Assembly (NCBI GenBank): GCA_037893245.1
Contig: JBAIAA010000352.1
Span: forward strand, 1,674,001-1,738,000
Reading direction: 5' to 3'
Length of the DNA stretch: 64,000 nt
Origin: Crossaster papposus
Taxonomy: Eukaryota > Echinodermata > Asteroidea > Velatida > Solasteridae
The notes under the pieces are model-generated. The model searched no databases. It was not told the origin of the DNA and saw only the letters and a program-made list of their open reading frames with translations. Below, piece by piece: positions 12,503 to 23,601 of the stretch (the first letter of the stretch is position 1; each line of letters opens with the position of its first letter). Position numbers and translations under genes: made by a program.

Positions 12503-13907
12503 TTTGCATTGTTCGCGTGCATGAGTACGAAGCCGCTAGCCCAGTTCCTTGCTTGCTCTTCTGGAGTCCCATCAAGAAAGACGTAGCCACGCCATGAGCT
12601 TCGTCATAAATTACACGGAAAGACAAAATGTTGCATTGTACGGTGTCTGATTATGCATCCACACAAATATCATAGCCCTTCGAGCATGCAAGGACCAATA
12701 ATTTATGCACAACGACCTATAGCCACTCCTTTTATCAGATGTGGGCAGCGGGGAATTCGGCCTAAATTTTTCCCCCGATGTACTGCAACATCCACTCTGC
12801 ATATACCTACTCGCAATGCACCTCACATAGTCCCGGCTCGATGAGAAGATAAGTGGTCAGGCCAAGACGCCGTGAAACAGGGGGGGGTGTTGGAGAAAAT
12901 AGCTAAAACAGGAAGACTGAACAAGAGACTCGGGAAGATTGAAGATGGCCCCACAGTCTTGTGTGATAAAGCAACTGTCTTACAGCATGCATCACCGTGT
13001 AGACTTGGTGCCAAGTCGGTAATAGCGGTCCACTCGGTATGTACACGGGGGAGGTTGCGGTTGCCTCGTTCCCAATGTGCAGAGTTCGAAGTTAAATTAC
13101 CGACTTGGACAATTCGTTTTCAGTTTTGTACACAACCTATGACAATCGCTAGCGAATTCTATGCGAGCACTCTGATTGGTTCAGATTCCAGAGGGGATAA
13201 AAATGTATGAGCAGCTTATAGAGCATGTATTCTACGCTGCTTCGCGTATTGTACTGGTACCCGGTACCACCGATCTCTACAAACTGGATAGGTCGAGCGT
13301 ACATGTACATGTACATGTACATTGATATGATAGGATAGCGAGCCGTGAAGTGTTGCCTTCGTATCGTGCGAAATTCGTATCGTGCATGCGTACCGTACCG
13401 TACCGTAGACCGTCGAGAGTGACACAGTGGCAGTACCCCACGAACAAACCAATTAATGTGCCAATTGAATTTTCATGAAGCACACTGACATTTTCTCTGT
13501 TTAATTTTATCATAAAACTGGCACTTTTTTATTGTCTGAATGTAAAATTAAATCAACAATTTCAAAAAATGTCGTTTTGCCTTTTCCTATGGTTTGTGCA
13601 TAAAGTTATGATGTGGAATTATCCTCCCCCAAAAAAAATAAAAAATAAAAAAAATAAAGAAATAAAAAAGTAAAAATCTTGAAAATACTTGTCCGACATT
13701 TCCCATAGACTTTGCACTGCATTGTATCTTTTCCCCAAAATAGGTCTATTTAGCATTAAACTTGGCGTAAACATGTAATTCTTGGGTGTTATAGTTATGT
13801 TTAACTTAGTCTTCCTCATCAAACTGGATTGTTTTTGTGATATTAACTTCGTTTCCTGCGATATTAAATTCGTTTTCTCGGTCGTGCGCTAATACTAGCA
13901 CGAACGT
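12503..13907. other. Unassigned interval, GTAC-rich
   Basis: Several ORFs on both strands without recognisable domains. A run of ACATGT units lies at 13299-13320 and GTACC units at 13390-13408. A CCAAT-type box (GATTGGTTCAG, about 13175) is followed by GATAAAAATG at about 13196. That could be a promoter, but I see no gene after it. Confidence 0.35.
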
Positions 13908-14086
13908 GTGTACATCACTGACCTCTATACCTGGACGGATCATTGGCTCACAGAAGTGACGCCGTGGGTCCGCCATGTTGCACTTCCGAAAAATCGACGT
14001 GCGAGAAGGTTGTAATACAGATTTGTGTACAATTCGACTGCAGCCTTGTGTGCAGGTTCTGTTTCTGAACTTTATAATCGTTGAAA

Positions 14087-14154
14087 ATGACCACATGTGC
14101 TGCAATCAACTGCTCAAACCGGTGTAATAAAGGATGTGTACAGATATTTCATTC
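14087..14154 (+). CDS. THAP domain, first exon (N-terminal zinc ligands)
   Basis: ATG followed by MTTCAAINCSNRCNKG and CVQIFH, then a GTAAGT donor in phase 2. The CxxxxC pair and the following NR are the start of a THAP zinc finger (C2CH), a DNA-binding module of P-element transposases and THAP-family proteins. Joining to the acceptor at 15018/15019 gives FHSFP, the expected THAP motif after the first cysteine pair. It lies about 170 bases inside the left end of the P-like element, as a transposase first exon should. There is no bacterial-style start signal and none is expected. Confidence 0.75.
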
Positions 14155-15018
14155 GTAAGTTCAACTATGTTTTCTATGTATTTTAAAAGCAGATTGGAAG
14201 TAGTTAGCGTACCGTCTACGGTCTAGCGCTCTGTGTATTCCCAATGTATATTTCATGCATGCATTGCATCATGCATGTGTGTACGTATGTGGTATGGCAT
14301 AATGCCATTGCCAATGGCAATGCAATTCAATGTAATTCTGATCATTTCATTGCTGATACCATGCTGATACTAGGCGATATAATCTATAGCAATCCAATGC
14401 CATGCTATGCTATAGATTTTGACTAGACTAAGTAGATTCAATTTCTAACGATTAGTCTATTCATAATTATCATCTTGTTATGTTAATTGTAACTTGAACT
14501 TGACAGTCCAATAAACGTCTTTAAGTTTGACGAGTGTCTTACTTAAAAAGGGTATTGTCTATATTCATCATAGATTTACCTCATTCAACGTCATGCTAAC
14601 TCTAGTATACTATTACTCTATTGAAGATTATGCATACAATAATTAATTAGTATTCTTATATTTATATAATAATAAACTTGGGCATTGACATTGTTTACTT
14701 TAACTTAGTTGCATTTTATTTTAGTTCCTATGAATTTTGGTCAGACTTTCACCATCGGTCTACTCTAGTGGTCTAGATTCCCCACTAGAAGGGTGGAAGT
14801 ATCTAAATTTCCTACATTCCTTCACCTGTTATTAGAAGACAATTTGTTTGACAGATGATAATTGTTTTGACAAAAAATAATGAATTGAATTTAATTAAAA
14901 ATACTGGAACACTTTTTTACAGTCGCCCCACCCTGGAAATAAATCTTCTGATGTAGACTGTAGTGTAGATTATTCTACATATAATTTAATTTACCTCGTA
15001 TGCTTACATTTGCTGCAG

Positions 15019-15218
15019 GTTTCCATTCAGCCGCCGGTCGGTACTTGCAGAATGCAGTATGGAAGGTCAACATGAAGCGACTTTTGTGGACTCGTGACAA
15101 GAGCTCTGTACTCTACGTCAATCATTTTGAAGAGACCTGCTTTGACAATACTGGGCAGACAGTTCGTCTTACTCAGGATGCTGTCCTTACAATATTTTAT
15201 TTTCCGCTTCATCTTTAG
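15019..15218 (+). pseudogene. THAP domain, second exon, decayed
   Basis: After a TTTGCTGCAG acceptor the sequence encodes THAP-like AVWKVNMKRLLWTRDK, SSVLYVNHFEETCFD and RLTQDAVLTIF. These match the W-motif, the C-x2-H region and the AVPTIF box of THAP domains. Two faults show decay. The frame that continues FHSFP from exon 1 is not the frame carrying the tryptophan motif, so there is a one-base slip near 15035-15050. The third zinc ligand, normally Cys in LCSxHF, is Tyr here. A stop or an AAG/GTATAT donor follows at 15216-15223. Nothing after it looks like the catalytic part. Confidence 0.72.
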
Positions 15219-15489
15219 AAGGTATATTAAATTGTATATGTTACAAACAAGTATTCTCTGTATTATCTACTTTTGCTTTAACAACACCTTTTTCAAAACA
15301 TTCAGTTTTGAGTAGCCATGTGCCTGTATTCAAACTGAAGAATTACTAAAGGAATTGTTATTATTGACGTATTGTTTCACTTTATCTTCATGAAAGTTGT
15401 AAAATAATCCCTTGATATGTTGAAAGAGGATTAATTTTGAAATAAATTGTATACATCATGTATTAAATATTTATTTGACAAATCTGAAC

Positions 15490-15656
15490 TTAAAGGTAGT
15501 ATACACCATTTGCAGATATCGAAAATATTTACTACCGAATTATTAAGAAATATCATACTCATCTGAAAGTAAATGTTGATTCTGGGCATCCAGCAAAATG
15601 ATTGCGCTAGATATCCTGTAATTATTCTGAAAAATAGAATTTTATAATGAAAAATT
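15490..15656 (+). repeat. MITE-1 copy B, left half only, nested in the P-like element
   Basis: Starts TTAAAGGTAGTATACACCA and follows the MITE-1 left arm (GGGCATCCAGCAAAATGATT, GCGCTAGATATCC) up to AAAAATT, just before the position of the central CG palindrome. The right half is missing. Confidence 0.85.
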
Positions 15657-15984
15657 GTTGAATTGCCCTGTACAATAAACCGGTACAATATAAGATTGAG
15701 AATTCATTTTACCTCATGTTATTTTCTTTATTCTAATATATACAGTTCAAATACGTGTCAGTGATGATAAAATATTTTTTTGAGAAGAAAAAAAAAGAAT
15801 ACAGTGATTAGGAATGATTCGTAAACCATTTAAAACCTTTGCCACATCACAAGTGCCTTTTTTTTTATCTTGAATTCTATATGGTTTAATGGCAAAATGT
15901 AAAGAATTTTCAAAACATCTTGCAAGAAAGCACATCATTTACAAATGTATTGTTTATTGATTTTTTCATTAACCCTTACCCCCT

Positions 15985-16305
15985 AGGCCCTTCTTGCTAG
16001 CAATCCTCAAAAAATCTCCACAACATCATGTGCCTCAATTCTTCAAAATCCTTATTTTTTTTAATCCTCAAACTGCAATGAGGATTCTGGGGATTGAAAA
16101 AAGTCAATCCTCCAAAATTCTCATTATTTAAGATTTTTTGAAAACCCCATTCAGCCTCAATCCTCAAAAATCCTCCACACTTGAAACCACATCGTGCCTA
16201 AATCCTCCAAAATCCTCATTTTATTTAAATTCCATACATCCTCAATCCTCAAAAATCCTCCAAAACTGCAATGAGGATTTTGGAGGATTGGGGAGCTTTC
16301 GGGTT
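15985..16305. repeat. AATCCTCAAAA-type imperfect array with internal inversion
   Basis: The motif AATCCTCAAAAATCCTCC or close variants recurs about eight times on the + strand. It is interrupted by inverted versions near 16078-16098 and at 16271-16290 (GAGGATTTTGGAGGATT). The mix lets the region fold into several hairpins. It lies inside the P-like element near its right end. Confidence 0.7.
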
Positions 16306-16581
16306 ATCAGTTCAGAAATTTATTCATTTATTAAAGCATTTTATTTTTCCTTCGGGAGAATAATAAAACAAGGCTTGATTTAACTTATAAGGTCTCCTAT
16401 AATAATAAAAAATGAAGCGACACGCCCCAGGTAATTAAAAATAGTGTCTACACAATGTATAGTGAACCGTATCGCTCTTGGAAGTGTAAAATGGCCGCCG
16501 CGCGTGCTCGCCGACTTCAAGTGTCAGCACGGCAGAATATGGGCAACGATCTGTCCAGGTATAGAGGTCAGTGGTGTACAT

Positions 16582-19001
16582 GTACAGTACGCCGGCAGTG
16601 TTTTTAAACCACCTTCACAGATCTCGTACAACACATGCGGTTAAAAGAGGTGTTTAGATACTATTCTTTTTTACGTAGATCATTCTCATTACTTCAAGGG
16701 TTCGTAATTTGTATTGTGTAACATTACAAAGGTAATAATAGAGCATACACAACTCAAATAAATCAAGTGTATCACAATGATATATTTTATTGCAACACGC
16801 AATTGACCTAGCTGAGTGTGTTGGTCGTTAAACATCACCAGATCTAGAAACATGTTCCCAAAGTATTGAGAAGAACTCCCCATGTAACGGAATGGATGAG
16901 TCAACATTTGCATAGCAGCACGCCATTGGATCTCACCGCAGAAATACATTGCATATGTATTGCGCTGCACGCATATATGAATAACGGTGCGAGAACGTAT
17001 TGATCAAGTCGTTAGATCTGTCGCAACTCGGCACGTTACTAGTCTTAAACCAGCCGTGCCGATGAATTTCGACTGAAATTCACGGATTAAACACGACTAT
17101 CTAACGACTTGTCTTCAAGTCTAATCACCGTGCTGCACGAGACGCGGTCCGTTTCACAGGCTAAAATCGCCGTATGCGAAGACGGCACGACGTGATGACA
17201 ACGCCACGGTATTAATAAGTAACTGGCATGGCACAATAGAAATCGTGCGTCCCTGTAAATCATGCGTCCATTGTACATGTATTATTAACCTAAAACACTG
17301 GTAATCTATCCGCCCGGCTCTATAACTCGAATATTTGATGTGGCACCACGCAGGAATATCTATTCGTAAATGTGGATTTTAAGCGTTTCGCATTGAAAAC
17401 AGTACGGACATAATTTGGGACATAAAAACGATGCAAAATCCAAAACCAAAACTAGAGGTTTATGTCTGTTTGATAAACAAGACATAAGGCTTCCCCCCTT
17501 TTTTTCTTTTTTTAGGGCTCGCAGTGGCTACGCAATGAAGACGGAATATCCACACTGTTATTCTCCAAGTATAAAACAGGCGCAGGCGGGTCATGGTGAA
17601 ATGCAACGGGCGCCAGTCGGTACATTGGAAATACTAAGAAAAGTAACGGTTCAGGTGGAGTACAGCGGGCGCAAGTTGGGTACATTGGAATTAAAAAGAG
17701 AAGTATAGCATTCTTAAACCTTATTACCAGTTATTGTACGCCAAAAAAGAATTCCGCGTTTTGATTATTCCTGTACATACGCAGTTACATACATGTACAT
17801 ACGTGTATGTCATATCCACTGATATCTCAGTGGTCATATCCGAATGGAGGCCCAGACAGCGCCCTCCATAGAGCACCGTACCGGTGTATCATGAATTTCA
17901 GTCATTGCGCATGATCAGAGGAGATACGGAAAAGGAGTCTGATTTTCAGGGAGAGTCGGATTTTCACCTCGCACCCGAATGGCACTCTGGAGGTCCCTGA
18001 TTTAATTGTCCAACAAAAGTGTTTGATTGAACGATTGGGATAAAGATTGGACACAGGAAGAAAATAACTCTGACAAATCAAAAATCTTTTATTTTTTTTC
18101 TTTCAACAGCCTCAATTTATTAATTCCAGCAAATTGACCGAAAAGAGAATCACTAATAAATACATCCTGGCAAATTTACACATACCAAATTAAACCAAAC
18201 TCATACAGCGTATTAGTCCATTGGGAACCAGTCTAGCACGAATTGCATACGAATCTGTGGAAGTGCTGACAATGGCCGTAGCCGTAACCGCAGCTCTGGT
18301 CACGCCCCTTGAAACATTGACCAATCACAATGCATGATTGAAGGTCCGACATTTTGTCTGACATACATTTATGTTTTGGGAGTTGCCAAACACGCGGCCA
18401 CTGTAGGGAAAACCCTTCAAAAAGATATCATGCACCAATTTTCCTTTCAACTGTCGATCAATTAAAAAATTTCACACATCTTCCTCAAAATCTCATCTGA
18501 TTAATAAATACAAAATATATATCTGTAATAGATCTCAGGCAGTCTTTTTATTTCGGTTCCATTTGTCAAGTGAGAATGACTGGAACAACCACGCAGTGTT
18601 TCTCGTCTACTCTCTGTCGACAACTGCTATAATTGAACCATGGAGCTATCAAAAAGTAACAGTCTTCCCGTTTATAATCGAGTTGATATTCTTTGTATCT
18701 ATTCTTTTTTTATAGGCATTGGTTTCACACACGGAATGAAAATTCCATTTTCAAATCCTATCCCCAGAAAACCTTTTGGCAAGGAGCAAACAAGTTGGAC
18801 TAAACGAGGAACAGAAGCCGTTTTGGGGTATCTCGCGCGCCCTTGTTTGCGCAACCCTATTGGTGAAAAGGAGAAGTGCGCGCGAAATACCTGAGCACGA
18901 AATAGGCTACCTGAGCGCGACACACGGCGGGCGTGCCTGGTCCTACCGCAGAAAATGGCTGCCCTCGGATTTATAGTAATCTGGCCACAATGACCACTGT
19001 A
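16582..19001. other. Unassigned interval
   Basis: Contains an inverted pair TCAAGTCGTTAGATC (about 17003) and ATCTAACGACTTG (about 17099), a two-unit imperfect duplication at 17600-17705 (GGGCGCCAGTCGGTACATTG and GGGCGCAAGTTGGGTACATT), and a short duplication of GAGTCTGATTTTCAGGGA near 17935. ORFs at 17415-17708 and 18640-18894 have no recognisable domain. Confidence 0.35.
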
Positions 19002-19491
19002 CAGGGGCCAATTTCATAGAGCTACTGAGCACAAAGATTTGCTTAGCATGGCAATTCGTCCTTGGCAAAAACAGGGTTACAAACTACAATTTAAGGTGAT
19101 GTATGGTGTTTGTAACTGGTATTCGGCTGGTTTTTGCTTAGCATGAAAAGCACATAAAGTTTTGGCTGGTAACCTACTTTTACTGAGCAAGACTTTTTTG
19201 TCCTAAGCAAATTTGTGTGCTTAGCAGCTCTATGAAATTGGCCCAGGGGCCAATTTCACGGAGCTGCTAAGCAAAATAATTTGCTTAGCACAAACAAGTC
19301 TTGCTCATTAAAAACAAGTTATCAGCCAAAATTTTACGTGTTTTTCATGCTAAGCAAAAAAAACAGCTGATTATCAATCAAAAACAATAAAGATAATGTG
19401 AACATTTTGTCTGTAACCTTGTTTTTACCAAGGACAAATTGTTATGCTAAGCAAATTTTCGTGCTTAGCAGCTCCGTGAAATTGGCCCCTG
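19002..19491. repeat. Two MITE-3 units side by side
   Basis: Each unit has CAGGGGCCAATTTCA-type ends and inner CTGCTAAGCAC/GTGCTTAGCAG arms. The first runs 19002 to about 19243 and the second from about 19243 to 19491, fused at a shared GGCCCAGGGGCC. TA dinucleotides (19000-19001 and 19492-19493) flank the pair, as with Tc1/mariner-type targets. Other copies are at 32651-32899 and 63390-63649. Confidence 0.82.
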
Positions 19492-21444
19492 TACATTACA
19501 CAAAGCCCCCTTCAATGAAGAAACCATTGTGCATGCTATAGTACCAAAGCAACGACATTGGCCATTGGCCATTGGAGGGGGCCATTGTGATGTAATTGAC
19601 TGCGTGCTCAGATTGTATGTATGCAGTTGCCTAGTTTTGGCTGGACATGTTAATTTGCAAAGACAGATTTGCATTAATTTGCATTAATTTGAATTAATTT
19701 GCCGTTTGGCAGCTCAATAAAATTGGGTCAAGGTAAATATTTCTGCAAACGGCAAAGAACAGACAAAAAGAATATCATCTTTAAGGCTGTTGTTTTTTAA
19801 CAATTATTTGACAATACATATACAACATCATAACTCTGTTTTATCTTCACCCGATTTTTTTTCATGCCAAATTTCACTTTTGCAAAGCATTTTGTTTATA
19901 CACTTTCATACATCAAAGCAGTTTTGTTTTATTTATACAATGTTACATTAATTACACACTTCAGGGCTGGTTCATTTGTCATGCAAATGGCCGTCACCAA
20001 ATTTGCAACAAATATTTGCAACCAAATCTGTGTTCACGTTTTACAAACATTTGCATGAAAAACGAACCAGCCATTTACAATGCACACGCTGCCGTCTCAC
20101 GTTTTGTCACACAATTTGCCACATTGAGGTTTCCATCAAATACCATCACAACTCTTCATAAAACTTCCATATTTGCATAATTTAAGTAAGAACGTAATAA
20201 TAAATTAAGTCAGTGAAATATTTAACATTTCCAACAAAATGTATCGTACAAATTAACGTCAGTTGAAGTTGTGACCTTTAAAAAGGCACTTTCTCATTTG
20301 ACGATGCATATGTCTGCAGACCAAGACAATTTTACCCATAACGGGAATAAAGTTTTAACCAAGACGTGTTTTTTTTTGCCAAAGATGAAAATGGTGGAAG
20401 CAAGGAAAAGGTAAAGAAAACAAGAAAAAGACTGAATAAAAATGGAATGTTAAACACGTATATCCTTCAAAACAAGATAATCTACCTGCTGATGCTCAAG
20501 AATAAACACGCAGAAAAGTGTCGTAAAACAGTTAAAATTAAAATAAAAACAGAAATATGTAAAATTATGTAAAACACTTTAAATACTTTAAAATCAGCAT
20601 TGGTGCGGCGATCATTATTTTGGTAAAAAATACAGCTTTTGTTTAGCACCATGGAATGCAGAATTGGCCTTTAAAATGTAAAAACAAAAAATCAAAACAC
20701 ACTTTTGTGCAAATGCATTTATCGAATCATTCAAATGGTAATTCATGTACCATTTTTTCCTACCAATTTCATGCTCTTAAAATCTACGGAGAATAAACAC
20801 CTTACAGAAAATTTATAGACGTCGTGTCTTCGTACATGTACATTTTACATATAGGGCATTATTTTGTCCAGACGGTTTTTTTAAACAGATTTTATCCACG
20901 AATCATTTTTCACATTTAAATAACCAAATGCTTTTTCGATAAATAAAGCCTAAGGACATTTTAAGATTTCATCTTCTAAAATGTAAAGAGTTATTAAAAA
21001 AAAAAAAATTATGCACATTATAATAAATTAAGTACCACTGTGATGTGATTACAGGAATAATGTACATGTGTACTCTCATTCTCAGGATAATAATTTCAAT
21101 ACAGAATCTTGACCAATCATATCAGTATGACAAGTCATATGACTTTAATTCAATTATTCAAAAATGACAACCAATTTCTTTTGTTAACTTCTTATTTGGC
21201 TCTTTAACAGTTTGATCCAAAATTACTGATTAACTTCTACTCCCTTTTACTAAGTACAGGACCAAATCCACCAAAATCCATCAAACTCGCTCTGCTTCTT
21301 ATACACATGGGACATGAAACCATCACTGATCATGAAGTGCTGGGTGGTTTTATAAAGTTTAGTACATACCGGTATATGTATGTTATAACAACAGCATGCT
21401 TCAGGCCTCCTGGCCCAAGTCCATCAAAACCTATCAAAATGTTG
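19492..21444. other. Unassigned AT-rich interval
   Basis: Low-complexity AT-rich sequence. A short duplication of TTTGCATTAA lies at 19670-19690. The Lys-rich ORF at 20366-20572 is explained by A-rich sequence. No gene is visible. Confidence 0.4.
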
Positions 21445-21825
21445 TTAAAGGGATCGTATACGTTTGGTAATTACTCTAAAAATTAATGGCAATAAAAACT
21501 TACTTGGTAAGAAGTACAGCAGCTTTAGATAGTATAATGCATTTTTAGAAACTTTTCAACCGAAGTACTGCGGTTATGGCAAAAGATATTACTTTTTATC
21601 CTCAACAATTTGAATCTGGGTTTCTCATATTGTGTATTCCAATGCAGATTATTCTTCCTGCGTGGACAAAACAGCTCCAGAATTTTGGCAATATCTCAAA
21701 ATCGCTACAACCTTTTGAAATGAAATTTTCACAGGTTAGTTTTATGGTACAATTCTATAACTATATAGGATTGAAACAAACAGTGGGTTCCAATTACCAA
21801 ACATATACATGTACGATCCCTTTAA
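21445..21825 (+). repeat. MITE-2 copy 3
   Basis: TTAA-flanked copy starting TTAAAGGGATCGTATACG and ending ACGATCCCTTTAA. A small ACATGT insertion sits inside the right terminal repeat, and part of the interior is shorter than in the other copies. Confidence 0.87.
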
Positions 21826-21857
21826 GCCAGTCCTTCTGGACCAAGTCTCTCAGAATT

Positions 21858-21882
21858 AAGGGGGGGGGGGGGGGGGAGGGTT
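21858..21882. repeat. Poly-G run
   Basis: An almost uninterrupted G-run about 30 bases beyond MITE-2 copy 3. It is G-quadruplex prone and an unreliable stretch for sequencing. Confidence 0.7.
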
Positions 21883-22073
21883 GGCTTTGATGGATTTAAA
21901 ATGGTTAGTGCTGAGTGGTTTACTTGACATTAAGGACATTATATTTAGTGTGTATATATGTGGTTATAATGGACACTATTAACATTTAATAGCACATCGA
22001 TGCAATGGTTTTCTTCCTAAACTACGGGTCACTTCAACAGTCGGTCACATCACAACAAAGACGAGGCCCTTCT

Positions 22074-22110
22074 ACGTACTACGAGCGTACTACGAGCGTA
22101 CTACGAGCGA
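22074..22110. repeat. 11-bp tandem repeat
   Basis: GTACTACGAGC repeated about three times, inside a region with no recognised gene. Confidence 0.75.
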
Positions 22111-23125
22111 AATATTTCAACCAACAGGGAAACACTTTTGGAACGCTGTTAACAATTTTGGCATTACGTATTTTGTTGCAACACTGCACTAGTATAATGA
22201 CATGCGCAGACAACATGCACAGCGATGATCATACCTAGAGTCAGAGCAAATAGGACAAGTATTATTTTAAAGGGACAGTAGAGTCTCAATAGACCATTTG
22301 TCAGTTGTGCATTTTTATCGTTCTCAGCAAGCGGATTGCAGATACTGGCATGTTATGCACTGAACTGACCAATAGTAGCACCGCGCATCGTTCCAACACT
22401 TGTGCGCACTATTTTCGGAAATGTCCAAATGTGCGTCTCTGAGACACACATTTGGAAATGGCATTCTTCAGTTATTTTCTTCAAAATGACAGCATGCCAG
22501 ACAAAACAATTTCACAGGGAGTTTAGAATCATTAAAACTTTAAAACGGTTAAGTTTTTTAAGAGTATTTTGGTTGGTTACTTTTTGGATGTTTGTAGTTG
22601 CAAAAGGTACATTCCACCTTAAAATGTTATCTCAATAAATCTTAATATCTTTATATAACAAGTTTGTTTTCCCTAAATTCTAATTTCTCAAAATTTTGTT
22701 TGGATTCTAGTATTTCCAAACTCGAATTACAAAGGATCGATTGTTAAAATATTTCAATTCTATATTATAATTTGTTGTTGCCTAGCCAGGGGGTCAGATT
22801 GTCGAAGCGGTTTTTTCCTCGCATTCCACCGCTGTGTCCCAGGTTTAAATTAAAAAATTTGTATATATTTTACAAATTTTACAAACAACTATTAATTGAA
22901 AAGGCCGAAGGTATTATTCAAACTCATGTACGAGAATTGAAGAGACCATTAAAATACTGTTTCTTTTGGTATATGTAAATACACGGACAAAACATTTCAT
23001 GCCAAAATTAGAGTTCATAAAACTTGGCAGTTGGGAAAACACACATTTCAATTTTTGAAACTAAATTAAAATATTAAAATATTAATTAGCATATAGCGCA
23101 TATATTATATAATCACATTGTCAGT
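22111..23125. other. Unassigned AT-rich interval
   Basis: Short ORFs at 22402-22638 and 22772-22978 lack recognisable motifs. This is probably intergenic or downstream UTR relative to the minus-strand coding sequence at 23.1-25.6 kb. Confidence 0.35.
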
Positions 23126-23316
23126 TCAGATGTGGAAATAGAATTTGGCTTTGGTATCAACTTCTCCAACTTTCACACGAATTCCGAATCCCCGGAATAA
23201 TACTTCAAGGTTCAATTCAATGTAAACAAGTGAATGCTGATTGGCAAAAACCGTGTTACCAAGATATCTCTTGACGTCCACTGACGATGCACCACCACTG
23301 ATTATTCTTTTGAGGT
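23126..23316 (-). CDS. Terminal exon of an unrecognised protein (62 residues)
   Basis: Read on the minus strand, the acceptor ATTCAACAG is followed by two leftover bases and 62 open codons to a TGA. The protein text runs LKRIISGGASSVDVKRYL, then VFANQHSLVYIELNLEV, and closes VKVGEVDTKAKFYFHI. It has the alternating hydrophobic pattern of beta strands, and the other strand is closed by stops, so I think it is truly coding. I do not recognise the family. It begins in phase 1, the same phase in which the GAR exon at 27390-27480 ends. It could therefore be an alternative 3' exon of the GAS2-like gene, or the last exon of another minus-strand gene. A decayed transposon gene is a third option. Confidence 0.5.
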
Positions 23317-23366
23317 CTGTTGAATATAATTGGCAACATGAAAGAAATTAGCAAATTGTTGATTAA

Positions 23367-23587
23367 CCCTTCAGTGACTGTAAAAGCCCACAATTTCATG
23401 CCCATAATGGTGACACAGACAGTCAGAAATTGTCAACCTCATCTTTTTTAAATGTTAGTTCAATTATCAGTGAGTAAGTTGATTGGCAAGGTATTTTTAC
23501 TTGGAATAGACCACACAATTCGCTTTATGTTGGGAATACTCTTGGTGTGTAGCATTGCTGAAATAGATAAGGTTGGTCACTAAAGGG
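23367..23587. mobile_element. piggyBac-like MITE just after the GAS2-like stop codon
   Basis: TTAA at 23363-23366 and 23588-23591 flank an element with ends CCCTTCAGTGAC and GGTCACTAAAGGG. TTAA targets with CCC...GGG ends are the piggyBac pattern. On the minus strand the element begins about 10 bases past the stop codon of the GAS2-like terminal exon, so it forms the start of that 3' UTR. No coding sequence. Confidence 0.68.
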
Positions 23588-23601
23588 TTAAAGTTGAGTG
23601 T

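Larger units (their letters stand above)
13916..16573 (+). mobile_element. P-superfamily-like DNA transposon, 2.66 kb, decayed
   Basis: The left end starts CACTGACCTCTATACCTGGA and the right end is its inverse. The first 21 bases are identical and similarity continues through GATC to about 31 bases. A perfect 8-bp direct repeat, GTGTACAT, flanks the element (13908-13915 and 16574-16581). An 8-bp duplication plus a THAP-domain transposase is the signature of the P-element superfamily, and two THAP-coding pieces lie inside at 14087-14154 and 15019-15218. The subterminal regions (CCGCCATGTTGCACTTCC on the left, GGCCATTTTACACTTCC on the minus strand at the right) are also loosely mirrored. The rest of a transposase (RNase H-like core, GTP-binding region) was not seen, so the copy is non-autonomous. 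A MITE-1 fragment is nested inside. Confidence 0.82.

Noticed and set aside
12520-12620. Minus-strand exon reading GYVFLDGTPEEQARNWASG
   Set aside because: Attractive text, but a second frame on the same strand is equally open and no splice sites fit.
13170-13210. CCAAT plus TATA-like promoter
   Set aside because: No gene follows and the motifs are short; chance is likely in AT-rich DNA.
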